Positions 7,304 to 15,791 of a stretch of 32,571 bases of DNA are shown here, one piece after another. This DNA comes from CANJJB01 sp964449295 (GTDB lineage: Bacteria > Chlamydiota > Chlamydiia > Chlamydiales > Rhabdochlamydiaceae). Positions within the stretch are counted from its first letter, which is position 1. The number at the start of each line of letters is the position of its first letter. The position numbers and the translations under genes are program-made. The notes below the pieces were generated by a model. That model had not been told where the DNA came from and ran no database searches. It saw only the letters and a program-made list of their open reading frames with translations. Where the stretch lies: contig CAYUZN010000006.1 of assembly GCA_964449295.1 (NCBI GenBank), forward strand, positions 1 to 32,571, given 5' to 3'.

Positions 7304-8401
7304 ATGGCTACACTTGCAACAGCAGCTGTTTGTTTTATCACCTTTCATGGAGGACCTGCCGCTCACTTTGCAGATTGGGCACCGCAATTAGCAAAAGAAG
7401 GCATAACTGTTGAAATTTACGCCTCAGGAGTGGCAACTGATAAATTTAAAGATCAAAATAGTCACCAATTTTCTATTGAAGCTGACCAGGCTATACAAGA
7501 TCTAGCTCAAGAAATTTTTAACACATCAAAAAACTACCAGAAATTCACTGTGATCACTGATTTGGGTCACTCTTATGCGCCGGCTGTCTTAGAAGCTCTT
7601 GCAGCTCATAACCTCAGAACTTGGGTTTATTATGATAACCCTGAATCATTTGTTCCAGGTGGCTACTCCACAGAAGCTGAAAAAGCTATGCAAGTAGCTC
7701 CTAGAATTTTATTTGCCAATACTCATCTAGCACTGGGTTTAGGAGATAAGCCACGTATAGGACTTGGCTATTTCCCTCTAGCTCCTATCGCAGCGATGAA
7801 AAAGCGCAGACAAGCTGAACAAACAAGTTTACGTGCACAATTGCTGCCAGACTATGCAGACAAAAAAATTCTCGTCTATTTTGGAGGAAATAATTCAGAC
7901 TACTTTGAGAAAGCGCTCCCTGCTTTTTTTAAGATTCTGTCAGACACAATTCAAGAGCAGGATTTGTCTCAATTTGCCATTGTTATACAACAACATCCCG
8001 GTGCTAAATCTAAGAAATTCGAAGATCCTTTAGTTGCAAACTGGGTAAAAGAGACTTCTCATAATCCAAACGCGCCTTCCCTTATCTTATCTACTTTTAA
8101 TTCGAATGACGCTCAAGTGATCGCAGACGGTGCCTTCTATCATCAAACAACTATGAATGCCCAATTTTTATTAGCCGGAATCCCTACAGTCCAGATTGCA
8201 CATGAGAGATATGATGATACTCTTGTTAAACAAGGGGTTATTCCTTCTGTTACTACAGCTGATGAACTTAAAAAAGTTATCTCTCAGTGGGCTCAACCTA
8301 ATCAACAACCCAGCATTTCTGAAAAGCAAGTTCTTGCAGCTCTAGGGCACTCTAGCAAGTGGTTTCAAACTCTGAAAAATGTGGTATTATGCGACGATTA
8401 A
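7304..8401 (+). CDS. GT-B-fold glycosyltransferase-like protein
   Basis: The 365-residue soluble product has two Rossmann-like halves. The N-terminal half begins with a hydrophobic strand and HGG (CFITFHGGPAAHFADW), and includes VITDLGHSYAPAVLEAL and TWVYYDNPESFVPGGY. The C-terminal half has KKILVYFGGNNSDYFEKALPAFF, FAIVIQQHPGAKS, then DAQVIADGAFYHQTTMNAQFLLAGIPTVQI. That last segment is the pattern seen around the nucleotide-sugar pocket of GT-B enzymes and UDP-GlcNAc epimerases (a Ser/Thr-rich loop followed by a G-I-P-T strand). Exact substrate is unknown. AAGGAGA lies 9 bases before the ATG. It overlaps the next gene by 13 bases and precedes an LptD-like gene, so a role in envelope glycan synthesis is a reasonable guess. 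Confidence 0.5.
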   Translation: MATLATAAVCFITFHGGPAAHFADWAPQLAKEGITVEIYASGVATDKFKDQNSHQFSIEADQAIQDLAQEIFNTSKNYQKFTVITDLGHSYAPAVLEALAAHNLRTWVYYDNPESFVPGGYSTEAEKAMQVAPRILFANTHLALGLGDKPRIGLGYFPLAPIAAMKKRRQAEQTSLRAQLLPDYADKKILVYFGGNNSDYFEKALPAFFKILSDTIQEQDLSQFAIVIQQHPGAKSKKFEDPLVANWVKETSHNPNAPSLILSTFNSNDAQVIADGAFYHQTTMNAQFLLAGIPTVQIAHERYDDTLVKQGVIPSVTTADELKKVISQWAQPNQQPSISEKQVLAALGHSSKWFQTLKNVVLCDD

Positions 8402-8886
8402 TCTATTCTCTTTTAGGCTTGAGCCTCATCATCAGCAACCTCTATTCCGATGAGGTAGAGTGTGCTTTTTGTAATCAAAAAGTGCTCGATTATCAAACCT
8501 TCTATGAAGATGACCTTGTCTTAGCCCTTTATACTCATAAACCGATTCTGCCAGGCCACTGCTTAATCATTCCAAAACGACATGTTGAGAGGTATGAAGA
8601 GCTCTCTGATGAAGAAGCGTTCCGCATCTTTCAAGTGATCAAAAAAGTCGACACCGCAGCTAAAAGCGTCTTTGATACCTCTTCTTACCTTCTTTTACAA
8701 AAAAATGGAAGAGAGGTTGGACAAACAGTCCCCCATGTTCATTTCCATTACATCCCTCGCCAGACCAATGATTCGTCTGAGCTCAAATTCATCCTTAAAA
8801 TGTATATCGCTAATATCAAAAGCCCCATTTCAGCTGAAGAGATGCATGATCTTGTGAGCAAGATGCATCTGGCTATGGAAGAATAA
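8389..8886 (+). CDS. Exported HIT-family (histidine triad) protein
   Basis: HIT proteins are nucleotide hydrolases or transferases acting on AMP-linked substrates. The triad HVHFHYIP (His116, 118, 120) and the Cys pair CAFC (25-28) are intact, and the middle part GHCLIIPKRHVERYEEL is typical. What is unusual is the N-terminus: from the ATG at 8389 the protein begins MRRLIYSLLGLSLIISNLYS, a clear signal peptide, directly followed by the HIT domain. A GTG at 8359 would put ten hydrophilic residues in front, so I prefer 8389. The start lies 13 bases inside the preceding gene, indicating coupling, and the LptD-like gene follows after 29 bases. The product should act in the periplasm or beyond. 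Confidence 0.8.
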   Translation: MRRLIYSLLGLSLIISNLYSDEVECAFCNQKVLDYQTFYEDDLVLALYTHKPILPGHCLIIPKRHVERYEELSDEEAFRIFQVIKKVDTAAKSVFDTSSYLLLQKNGREVGQTVPHVHFHYIPRQTNDSSELKFILKMYIANIKSPISAEEMHDLVSKMHLAMEE

Positions 8887-8915
8887 TTGAAGCTCTACTA
8901 TGATGCCTTCAAATC

Positions 8916-11144
8916 ATGATAAAAAATCTACTTTTAGGGCTTGCTCTACTTTCATCCATTTCTCTTAGTTACGCAGATAAAGCTGAAGCTGCAGAGATGG
9001 ATCCTTGGAAGGCTAAATGGAGTAATTTGCCTCTACCAAGACATCCTATGTGGAAAGATCCAGCAGGTAAACAAGAGGAGCCTCTGCAAGCTCTCTCAGA
9101 TGAGACACAGCAGCATCTTCGCAAAGATTTAGAAGAGATCACCATTAACTTGAAAGATCCGACGTTCAACCACGGTGTCATTTCAACAGATCAGGGTGGG
9201 ATTATTTCTACCAATAACTTACGCATTCAAGCGCGAAAAATCGAGTATATCAATAAAATTGACAATGGAGTTGCCGTCAAAAAAGTTGTGGCAGAAGGAG
9301 ATATTTTACTCGAGCGCAACGAGGGTGTTTTTGTTGGCAGTAAACTCGAATACGATTTTAACTCTCATACAGGAACTCTATCGAATGGCAGAACGTGTAC
9401 CGACTACTGGTTTTTAGGGGGCGATGAAATTTTCCTAGAAGCCGATGGCAGCTTTGTCATTACAAACGCTTTTTTAACAACAGTCGAAGGGCAAGATAAC
9501 TGGTGGGAGTTAAAATCATCTAAAATTGGCATCTCAAACAACAATCTTCTTTCTGCTAAAAATATCAGCTTCCGCTTTTTTAAATTTCCTGTACTATGGC
9601 TGCCCTCTTTCAAAGCCAATTTAAAATGGATTAAAGAAGCTCCTGTTCGCTTTAGCTTTTTATGGGAGCAAATCCTCAAACAAAAAATATCGATACGCTA
9701 TCAACTCTATTCCACTGAGACTTTTGGGCTGTATGGAAGACTCGATTACAGATTTAAATATGGTCCAGGTGCTGCGATTGAAACCGATTACCATTCACTT
9801 GACCAAAGAACGGTCTTCCAGACAAAAACCTATGGAGCTTTTGATAAAATCGTTCCTCAAGAAAGTGGTGATAAGCGCTATAGACTTCAGGGACTTATAA
9901 CAACCCACTCTAGAAATGAAAAAACTCATTTCCACATGCGCTATGATAAACTCAGCGACGATAAGATGCCGCAAGACTTTAAGAGCGATGATTTTGAACT
10001 CAATACGCAAAAACGCACGATATTATGGGTCTCTCATCAAGAGGAAAACTATTTTGGCAAATTTAACTTCCAGCCAAGAATTAACAACTTTCAAAGTATT
10101 AACCAGCAACTGCCTTTAGTTAAAGCAGGTGTTAGACCTTTTGCCTTAGGATCTTCAGGAATTATTTCTGAGAATCAATTTAGCGCAGGTTATCTCGATT
10201 ACGTCTTTCTTAAACGCATCGAAAAGGTCCTTCCTAGTCTTAAATCGGGCAGGTTTGCAACTCAAAATACACTCTACCGCCCACTTCATTTAGGGCCTGT
10301 TAATCTCACTCCAAAAGCAGGTGTGATCGGTATTTTTTACACAAATAATCCTCAACATGCAAGCATAGGTCAAGGCATGGTGACTTATGGTGGAGAGCTC
10401 AATACGCAGATTTCTAGAAATTACGCCTCTCTCAAACACACCGTTGAACCTTATGTCACATATGAGGGGCTAACAAAACCTTTAGCCTCCAACAACAACC
10501 ATTACATTTTCAACCTTGAAGATGGTTATACAACTCTCAATCAAATACGCTACGGTTTCAATCAGTCTATTTATTCTCTTAAGCGCCCCTCTTTTTTACC
10601 GAGATTTTCCTGGGATCTCTATACCTACGGGTTTTTTGGAAAAACCGCTTTTCATCAAACGTATCCTAAAGGGTATACCGATTTTGTCATTCGCAAATCC
10701 TTCTTAACGATTAAAGCTGAAATTGCCTACAACTTTCAAGAGCGCCTCTTTGATTATACAAATGGCAAAGCCGATGTCACCGTGAATGAGAATTTTGCTT
10801 TCGGCATCGAAATGCGGCATCGTAGCAAATATGATTGGAGAAAAGCAGATCACCGTAATTTCATCTTGGATGTTGCAACACCCATTGAAGAACTCGTTCA
10901 CTCTCCTGTCTCTGATGGCAGAGATACATTCCTAACACGCATGCAACTGCGTCTTTCCCCTCTCTGGACATGTCATTTCGAATCCCACCACGGCTGGGGA
11001 AGACGAAATGAACCCAGGTACAACGAGTTTCACCTCAAACTCACAACTCTTGTCACAGGTAAGTGGCACCTTGAATTTGGCGTCTCTTACGACCCTGCCA
11101 ATAAATGGGCAGGCGTTGTTCCCACCTTTAAGCTCATCAAATAG
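8916..11144 (+). CDS. lptD: LptD/OstA-like LPS-assembly outer-membrane protein
   Basis: LptD forms the outer-membrane pore that inserts lipopolysaccharide, with LptE as plug. The 742-residue product has a signal peptide (LLLGLALLSSISLSYA), a linker, then an LptA/OstA-like beta-jellyroll at about 95-200 (GGIISTNNLRIQARKIEY, KVVAEGDILLERNEGVFVGSKLEYDF, GTLSNGRT), then a long run of amphipathic strands to the C-terminus (KWHLEFGVSYDP, VVPTFKLIK). The order and length fit LptD. It has only two cysteines, Cys161 in the jellyroll and Cys686 near the end, against four in E. coli. No strong ribosome-binding site is seen. The upstream genes (GT-B-like, exported HIT) may share its transcript. Confidence 0.75.
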   Translation: MIKNLLLGLALLSSISLSYADKAEAAEMDPWKAKWSNLPLPRHPMWKDPAGKQEEPLQALSDETQQHLRKDLEEITINLKDPTFNHGVISTDQGGIISTNNLRIQARKIEYINKIDNGVAVKKVVAEGDILLERNEGVFVGSKLEYDFNSHTGTLSNGRTCTDYWFLGGDEIFLEADGSFVITNAFLTTVEGQDNWWELKSSKIGISNNNLLSAKNISFRFFKFPVLWLPSFKANLKWIKEAPVRFSFLWEQILKQKISIRYQLYSTETFGLYGRLDYRFKYGPGAAIETDYHSLDQRTVFQTKTYGAFDKIVPQESGDKRYRLQGLITTHSRNEKTHFHMRYDKLSDDKMPQDFKSDDFELNTQKRTILWVSHQEENYFGKFNFQPRINNFQSINQQLPLVKAGVRPFALGSSGIISENQFSAGYLDYVFLKRIEKVLPSLKSGRFATQNTLYRPLHLGPVNLTPKAGVIGIFYTNNPQHASIGQGMVTYGGELNTQISRNYASLKHTVEPYVTYEGLTKPLASNNNHYIFNLEDGYTTLNQIRYGFNQSIYSLKRPSFLPRFSWDLYTYGFFGKTAFHQTYPKGYTDFVIRKSFLTIKAEIAYNFQERLFDYTNGKADVTVNENFAFGIEMRHRSKYDWRKADHRNFILDVATPIEELVHSPVSDGRDTFLTRMQLRLSPLWTCHFESHHGWGRRNEPRYNEFHLKLTTLVTGKWHLEFGVSYDPANKWAGVVPTFKLIK

Positions 11145-11186
11145 ATAACATCTTAATTATCAATAGTTTGCGAATCTATTTTTACA

Positions 11187-11216
11187 TTGAAAAATATTAA
11201 TAATCTATATTATAAT
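11187..11216 (+). promoter_or_regulatory. Candidate promoter for the 701-aa unknown gene
   Basis: TTGAAA (11187-11192) and a perfect TATAAT (11211-11216) are spaced by 18 bases. The ATG at 11226 lies only 9 bases past the -10 box, so a transcript started here would have almost no leader. No ribosome-binding site is visible, which is consistent with a leaderless mRNA. Confidence 0.45.
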
Positions 11217-11225
11217 TTAATAATT

Positions 11226-13328
11226 ATGAATAAAATAACAGAATTTAGAAGTGAAATTAATAACTGGTTTCAAGCACAAGAATTACAATATTCTAAACAA
11301 CAAACAATTATTAGTTCCGTAGCAATTAGAATCATTAAACTGCTCGAATTCTTGGGATTTTTGCTTCTTGATACCACTCTACCACTTTCCCCCTCTCCTC
11401 TAGATATATTAAATAATCGAGCCCCTCTCATAGATTATCTAAAAAACTATATAGACTTAGACGAACACGGATACCCTCTTGGTGATGAAAATCTATCTTT
11501 CAACTGCAGCCTGTTAAAGACAAGGTTAGCCGAGACGCCTGCTGATAAGGCACTCTTGAAAGATCTATTCTTTTTAGTAGCTGCAGGAGGAGATGCAGGT
11601 TATGCCCATGACATGCGCGCTTTGCTCTCTGGGCAAGGAATAGTCTCAGATCAGGTGACTAAGGGCGACAACTCTATGCCTCTTAATTCAATTGCTTTCT
11701 CTCTTCCCTATATGCCACACTCTTGCGTCAACCGCCCCGATTTTCTGGCAAATAGAGCTCCGACTTATATCTATCCCGACCATTACATCGATGAATGGGG
11801 AAATGCAATTCATTTAGGGCATAAAAAAGCTTTGCAAAACAAAGCCCCCCTCTTAGATCTAGCCCAGAAGATGCACTACGAAGTTTCTATTCAACGGATA
11901 GAACAGTTACATCGAAACGGGCTTTTACTAGCTAGAATAGGAACTGATAGTGAAATAAAAAATCATGCTGATCACAAACCTGCGCCCGATAAAAATGAAC
12001 TTTTATCTCACACTCTATTACCAGAAAAAAACTCTGTATTGAGAGTAAGGCTGTATATGCCGGGCAGCGGATTGCTCAGTGATCCGTTAAGAGTCGCTCA
12101 AGAAGACTTTGGGTTAGCTTTCCACAAAATGCCATTTACGGCCTGGACTAATTTTGACAAGGTTCACAATGGAAAATTTCGCGTCCAAGGCGCAAAGAAC
12201 CTATTAACTCAACGCGACTTTCAACAAAGTCTTGATACTGTTGTAAGAGCAGGTGGCGAAATTGACAGGGTCGAAGAGAAGCTTATAAACAGCGACATGT
12301 GGGAATTTAATTATAGACCTCCTGAAAAAGGCGAAAAACAAAATTTTGGGATTAATCGTCTTAACATCAATGAAACGGTTATTTTTTCTCCTAAAGGAGG
12401 AGATGTCATGATAGGCTTAATGTATTATGACACTTTTTTTGACCGAACCTCTAGAAGTCATAAATTAAAAAAATTATTTGAAGCACAAGCCTATATCCGC
12501 CTGACAACAGGTCGCTATTTACCTATATATGAATATAATAAGCCAACAAATGAACTATTTGCTTTACATCCTTCTGATGTTAATATTCCTTTAAAAAATA
12601 TAGAAGATTTAAGCACCCTAGGAATAAGTGAGCAAACAGTAGTTGATGTTTATCTCCCTTCTTTTTCAGAAAAAAATAAGGATGAAGGTGTCTTACAATT
12701 TCTTATTAGACAACAACTTGCCTTATTTAATTTAGTTAGATCTGAAAATAGCAGCTATTCTATAGATACTCTATCATTACAGATAAAAACTCAGAATAAT
12801 AGACGTCCATTTTTCCCTACCTTTTCTTTTTTCAGCCAAGATTACGTCTATGGAGACTTTAAACTAAAAAAATTGCTACAAAAAGAACTGCAAACAGAAG
12901 AGACATTAAGAAAAACATTTTTAGCTTTACTACAAGATAACATAAAAAGTGTATTAGGTTTGACGTTGATCTCAAATGAACAGTCAGTAACCGCAACCGT
13001 TGACTTTGATAAATTTTTAACTCCAGAGTATGCTGCAAAAATTGAGTGCCAAAAAACGCTTTCAAAAGCTATGCAAAGTGCTTTAGAGTTTAATATTTTT
13101 GAAGAGAAAACAAAAGAAACAATCAGCCAAATAGTTGCTGCAATTAGAATCAGATACCCTAATTTTGGGTATAAAAACAGACAATCGAGAAATAAAATCG
13201 ACATGATTTTAGGAAGTCTTCAGATGCAAGATATTCTAAATAATGCAAATGTTGCCGTTAATTATTTTACAAATCAGCTAGAATTTCCTGACTCTTTACA
13301 ATCTCTAAAAATCCGCTCTAAATTATAA
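11226..13328 (+). CDS. Large protein of unknown function
   Basis: The product is 701 residues from the ATG at 11226 (MNKITEFRSEINNWF); a TTG at 11187 would extend it but overlaps the promoter. Near the N-terminus one hydrophobic stretch (IIKLLEFLGFLLLDTTLPL, about 35-55) could be a membrane or hairpin segment; there is no signal peptide. The middle has conserved-looking parts: MPHSCVNRPDFLANRAPTYI, YPDHYIDEWGNAIHLGHKKAL and FSPKGGDVMIGLMYYDTFFDRTS. The C-terminal 150 residues are Lys/Gln/Asn-rich and helical. I recognise no domain. It stands alone between the LptD-like gene and a lipoprotein gene and has its own promoter. It may be a lineage-specific protein acting in the host; that is only inference. 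Confidence 0.6.
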   Translation: MNKITEFRSEINNWFQAQELQYSKQQTIISSVAIRIIKLLEFLGFLLLDTTLPLSPSPLDILNNRAPLIDYLKNYIDLDEHGYPLGDENLSFNCSLLKTRLAETPADKALLKDLFFLVAAGGDAGYAHDMRALLSGQGIVSDQVTKGDNSMPLNSIAFSLPYMPHSCVNRPDFLANRAPTYIYPDHYIDEWGNAIHLGHKKALQNKAPLLDLAQKMHYEVSIQRIEQLHRNGLLLARIGTDSEIKNHADHKPAPDKNELLSHTLLPEKNSVLRVRLYMPGSGLLSDPLRVAQEDFGLAFHKMPFTAWTNFDKVHNGKFRVQGAKNLLTQRDFQQSLDTVVRAGGEIDRVEEKLINSDMWEFNYRPPEKGEKQNFGINRLNINETVIFSPKGGDVMIGLMYYDTFFDRTSRSHKLKKLFEAQAYIRLTTGRYLPIYEYNKPTNELFALHPSDVNIPLKNIEDLSTLGISEQTVVDVYLPSFSEKNKDEGVLQFLIRQQLALFNLVRSENSSYSIDTLSLQIKTQNNRRPFFPTFSFFSQDYVYGDFKLKKLLQKELQTEETLRKTFLALLQDNIKSVLGLTLISNEQSVTATVDFDKFLTPEYAAKIECQKTLSKAMQSALEFNIFEEKTKETISQIVAAIRIRYPNFGYKNRQSRNKIDMILGSLQMQDILNNANVAVNYFTNQLEFPDSLQSLKIRSKL

Positions 13329-13381
13329 AGAGTTAAAAGAAGTCTTTTGCTAGACTCCGATTTTAAGAGGAGGTGGGGTCT

Positions 13382-14014
13382 ATGCGTGCATTTTTGGTAA
13401 CTTATTTTGCCATTCTGTGTTTTTCTTTAACAGGTTGCCACAAACAAGAAGACTCTTCACAAGCACACCTTGAGCAAAAAAAAGCACGTATCGCTGTAGC
13501 TCCTGTTATAGACCTATCAAAACATAGACTCTCTTGGAATGTTGCCAGTGAAATCACAACGAATATTTACGAGAGTCTCGCACAAAAGAACTGCTACCAA
13601 TTAGTTGCCCCTTCTAAACTAAAAAAACTAAGTAAAAACCAAGATCCTTTTAGCTCAGATCTTTCTTGGGTTAAACAGCTGTTTCCCGAGCAAGAATTTG
13701 TGTGCTTCACAACCCTTCTCGAACACAGTGAGAAACCATCTTATGCAGAAGAAGAGGTCTCTATTTCCGACTCCCCTACCGATCTAAAAATTAGTCTGCA
13801 AGTTCGAATCATTGATCTAAGAGAAGAGACTCCTAAAATCGTTCTCGACAAGACATTCGAAAAAATTCAACACATCCCTCGTCAATTTAGCTGCTTTAAT
13901 TTCACACAAGTTGCTTGGGGACAACCTATGTACACATTTTCTCCCATAGGAGTTGTACATGCAGAACTTACAGACGACATCATACATCAAATAGAAGAGG
14001 CGGTTTTAAAATAG
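13382..14014 (+). CDS. Lipoprotein of unknown function
   Basis: AAGAGGAGGT sits 7-8 bases before the ATG at 13382, deciding this start over a GTG at 13373. The 210-residue product begins MRAFLVTYFAILCFSLTGC: a short charged end, hydrophobic core and lipobox LTGC, so the Cys at 19 should be lipidated. The mature part reads ARIAVAPVIDLSKHRLSWNVASEITTNIYESLAQKNCYQLVAP, like the opening of periplasmic LpoB/CsgG-type domains in which a strand is followed by a helix and a hypervariable region; this similarity is weak. The final codon is odd: the TAG stop is made from the TA flank plus the first base of a palindromic mobile element that follows. Confidence 0.7.
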   Translation: MRAFLVTYFAILCFSLTGCHKQEDSSQAHLEQKKARIAVAPVIDLSKHRLSWNVASEITTNIYESLAQKNCYQLVAPSKLKKLSKNQDPFSSDLSWVKQLFPEQEFVCFTTLLEHSEKPSYAEEEVSISDSPTDLKISLQVRIIDLREETPKIVLDKTFEKIQHIPRQFSCFNFTQVAWGQPMYTFSPIGVVHAELTDDIIHQIEEAVLK

Positions 14015-14181
14015 ACCTCTTGTGTAATTAAGGTTCTGTCGATTTTTTGGTTCTTTTGAGCCAATTTTCAATTTAAATCGAAGGGGTAATATCAACTTGC
14101 ATATATAACCCCTTCGATTTAAATTGAAAATTGGCCAAAATAATCCAAAAAAGCGATGAACCCTTAACTACACAAGAGGTC
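14014..14181. mobile_element. 168-bp palindromic MITE-like element flanked by TA
   Basis: The whole segment is one imperfect palindrome. The ends GACCTCTTGTGTA (14014-14026) and TACACAAGAGGTC (14169-14181) are perfect inverted copies, flanked on both sides by TA. The inner arms (14060-14087 and 14108-14135) are perfectly complementary over 28 bp around a 20-base loop. The outer 46-base arms match at roughly 38 positions. There is no coding capacity. Terminal inverted repeats plus a TA flank fit a miniature inverted-repeat element moved in trans by a TA-targeting transposase. A related single end lies at 28305. It supplies the last base of the upstream stop codon and an AAGAGGT ribosome-binding-like sequence for the downstream gene. 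Confidence 0.7.
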
Positions 14182-14183
14182 TA

Positions 14184-15026
14184 ATGATAGCTAGCTCCCT
14201 TGAACTCATTATTATCTTTGGATTACTCGGTTTTTTAATTAATTGGTGGGCCTTCTCTAAAGAGTTTTATAAAATACCTGCTAAACAGGTAGCTTTTGAC
14301 TTTTCATTCAAACTTCTGGCAGGTGCCTTTGGCATTTACCTTGGATTTGTGATCTTTATTCTCCCCTTCTTTGTTAGACTCGTGCAATACCTGGCAAGTC
14401 CTCTTATGCCTTCTATGACGCTCTTAAGCATCGTCCAGCTGATCTTACTCCTTGCGATGGTTTATTGGATCTGGAAATTTTTTAAATCGCAGGCACCTGG
14501 CTTGATCAAAAGAGTGTGGAAAAATTCATCCACTCCTATCTATCAAGATATCGGTATAGGAGCGCTCACATGGGGTCTTAGCTTTCCCATCATTGTTGTT
14601 GTGGGACAATTTTTCGATCTTCTACTCTATCTTATCTTTGGCATGGAAAATTACGAGCAAGTGCCTGTTCGTTATTTCAAAGAGTCGCTAGGCTCTTTCT
14701 CTGAAATCATCACAGCTCTTCTCATGATTTTAGTCTTAGCACCTGTTATTGAAGAGTTTTTATTTCGAGGATGCCTGCAAAACTACTTTAAAAAAATTTT
14801 AGGAACTAGATCTGCAATTTTACTAACGGCTTTTTGTTTCGCTCTCTTTCATTTCTCTTTCTCTCAAGGCCTTGGTAATATCTCGCTGATAGCCTCTCTC
14901 TTTGTCTTGGCGTGTTTCTTAGGATTTATTTATGAAAAAAGACAATCATTATATGCCTCTATTGGTTTACATATGACATTTAACCTTATCTCAACGTTGA
15001 GAATTCTTATTTCTCCTGAGAGTTAA
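14184..15026 (+). CDS. CPBP (CAAX/Abi) family intramembrane metalloprotease
   Basis: The 280-residue product is a polytopic membrane protein with about eight hydrophobic segments. The CPBP motifs are all present: EEFLFRG with Glu190, Glu191 and Arg195; FALFH with His223; and HMTFN with His263 and Asn267. These residues form the glutamate/histidine active site in the membrane. Family members process prenylated or other membrane proteins and some give bacteriocin self-immunity; the substrate here is unknown. The ATG lies directly after the palindromic element, whose last bases (AAGAGGT) give a ribosome-binding-like site 4 bases away. PP2C follows after a short gap on the same strand. Confidence 0.88.
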   Translation: MIASSLELIIIFGLLGFLINWWAFSKEFYKIPAKQVAFDFSFKLLAGAFGIYLGFVIFILPFFVRLVQYLASPLMPSMTLLSIVQLILLLAMVYWIWKFFKSQAPGLIKRVWKNSSTPIYQDIGIGALTWGLSFPIIVVVGQFFDLLLYLIFGMENYEQVPVRYFKESLGSFSEIITALLMILVLAPVIEEFLFRGCLQNYFKKILGTRSAILLTAFCFALFHFSFSQGLGNISLIASLFVLACFLGFIYEKRQSLYASIGLHMTFNLISTLRILISPES

Positions 15027-15041
15027 AAATTACTTTTGTGT

Positions 15042-15791
15042 ATGATGTTACAGCTTATGGAGATTGAAAGTTACGGTATTTCTGACATAGGTCTTGCAAG
15101 AGGCAACAATGAAGATGTCTGGATAGAACTACCTTCTTGCCATTTTTATGCACTTGCAGATGGGATGGGAGGTCATCAAGCAGGAGAAGTGGCAGCCAAA
15201 GAAACTATCCTTGCACTCTGTGATGTGATCGATAGCTTTTTTTCAAAAGGACATGTTTTATCTATAGATGATGCCATCCACGTCATGAAAGCTGCGATTT
15301 CATCAGCCAATAGTTGGGTAAGAAAATTAGCCAAAAACCATCCAGAACTCTCAGGTATGGGAACGACCCTCTGCTCTCTTTTAATCTTTCAGAAAACACT
15401 TCTCTATACCCATTTAGGAGATAGCAGGATCTATAAGTTCGCTGGTAAATTAGAAAGGCTCACAGAAGATCATTCTGCCAAACAACGCGTCATATCAAGT
15501 AAAAATTTGGACGAAACAGGAAAGCCCCTTGTTAAATTTAAAACCGTGATCACAAAAGCTATCGGCATCATAGATAAAGTGACTCCAGACATACACACCC
15601 TACCTATAAAACCAGGTGATCTCTTTCTTCTCTGTAGTGATGGCCTGACAGATTGCGTGAAAGACCCAGACATTGAACGAATTCTTAAAGAAAATACTAG
15701 CCTTAAAAATGCTGCCATCGAACTTGTCTCTCAAGCTAAATTAGGAGGTGGAAATGATAATATCACTCTTGTTATCATCAAAATCTCATGA
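15042..15791 (+). CDS. PP2C-family serine/threonine protein phosphatase
   Basis: The product (249 residues from the ATG at 15042; 15057 is an equally possible start) has the metal-dependent PP2C motifs in order: SDIGLARGNNED, ALADGMGGHQAGEVAA, GMGTTLCSLL, YTHLGDSRIYKF, EDHS, LFLLCSDGLTD and GGGNDNITLVII. The aspartates that bind the two metal ions are all present. It removes phosphate from Ser/Thr residues and would oppose Hanks-type kinases, none of which is in the window. Its TGA stop overlaps the ATG of the cysteine desulfurase gene (ATGA), so the two are translationally coupled. A PP2C next to a NifS-like gene is, from memory, also found in Chlamydia trachomatis. Confidence 0.92.
   Translation: MMLQLMEIESYGISDIGLARGNNEDVWIELPSCHFYALADGMGGHQAGEVAAKETILALCDVIDSFFSKGHVLSIDDAIHVMKAAISSANSWVRKLAKNHPELSGMGTTLCSLLIFQKTLLYTHLGDSRIYKFAGKLERLTEDHSAKQRVISSKNLDETGKPLVKFKTVITKAIGIIDKVTPDIHTLPIKPGDLFLLCSDGLTDCVKDPDIERILKENTSLKNAAIELVSQAKLGGGNDNITLVIIKIS

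Noticed and set aside
7137..7391. 84-codon plus-strand frame between bioY and the GT-B-like gene
   Set aside because: It has low-complexity basic sequence, no family likeness, and overlaps the well-supported start at 7304 in another frame.
12848..13204. 118-codon antisense frame in the 701-aa unknown gene
   Set aside because: It only mirrors the A/T-rich helical coding sequence of the opposite strand.
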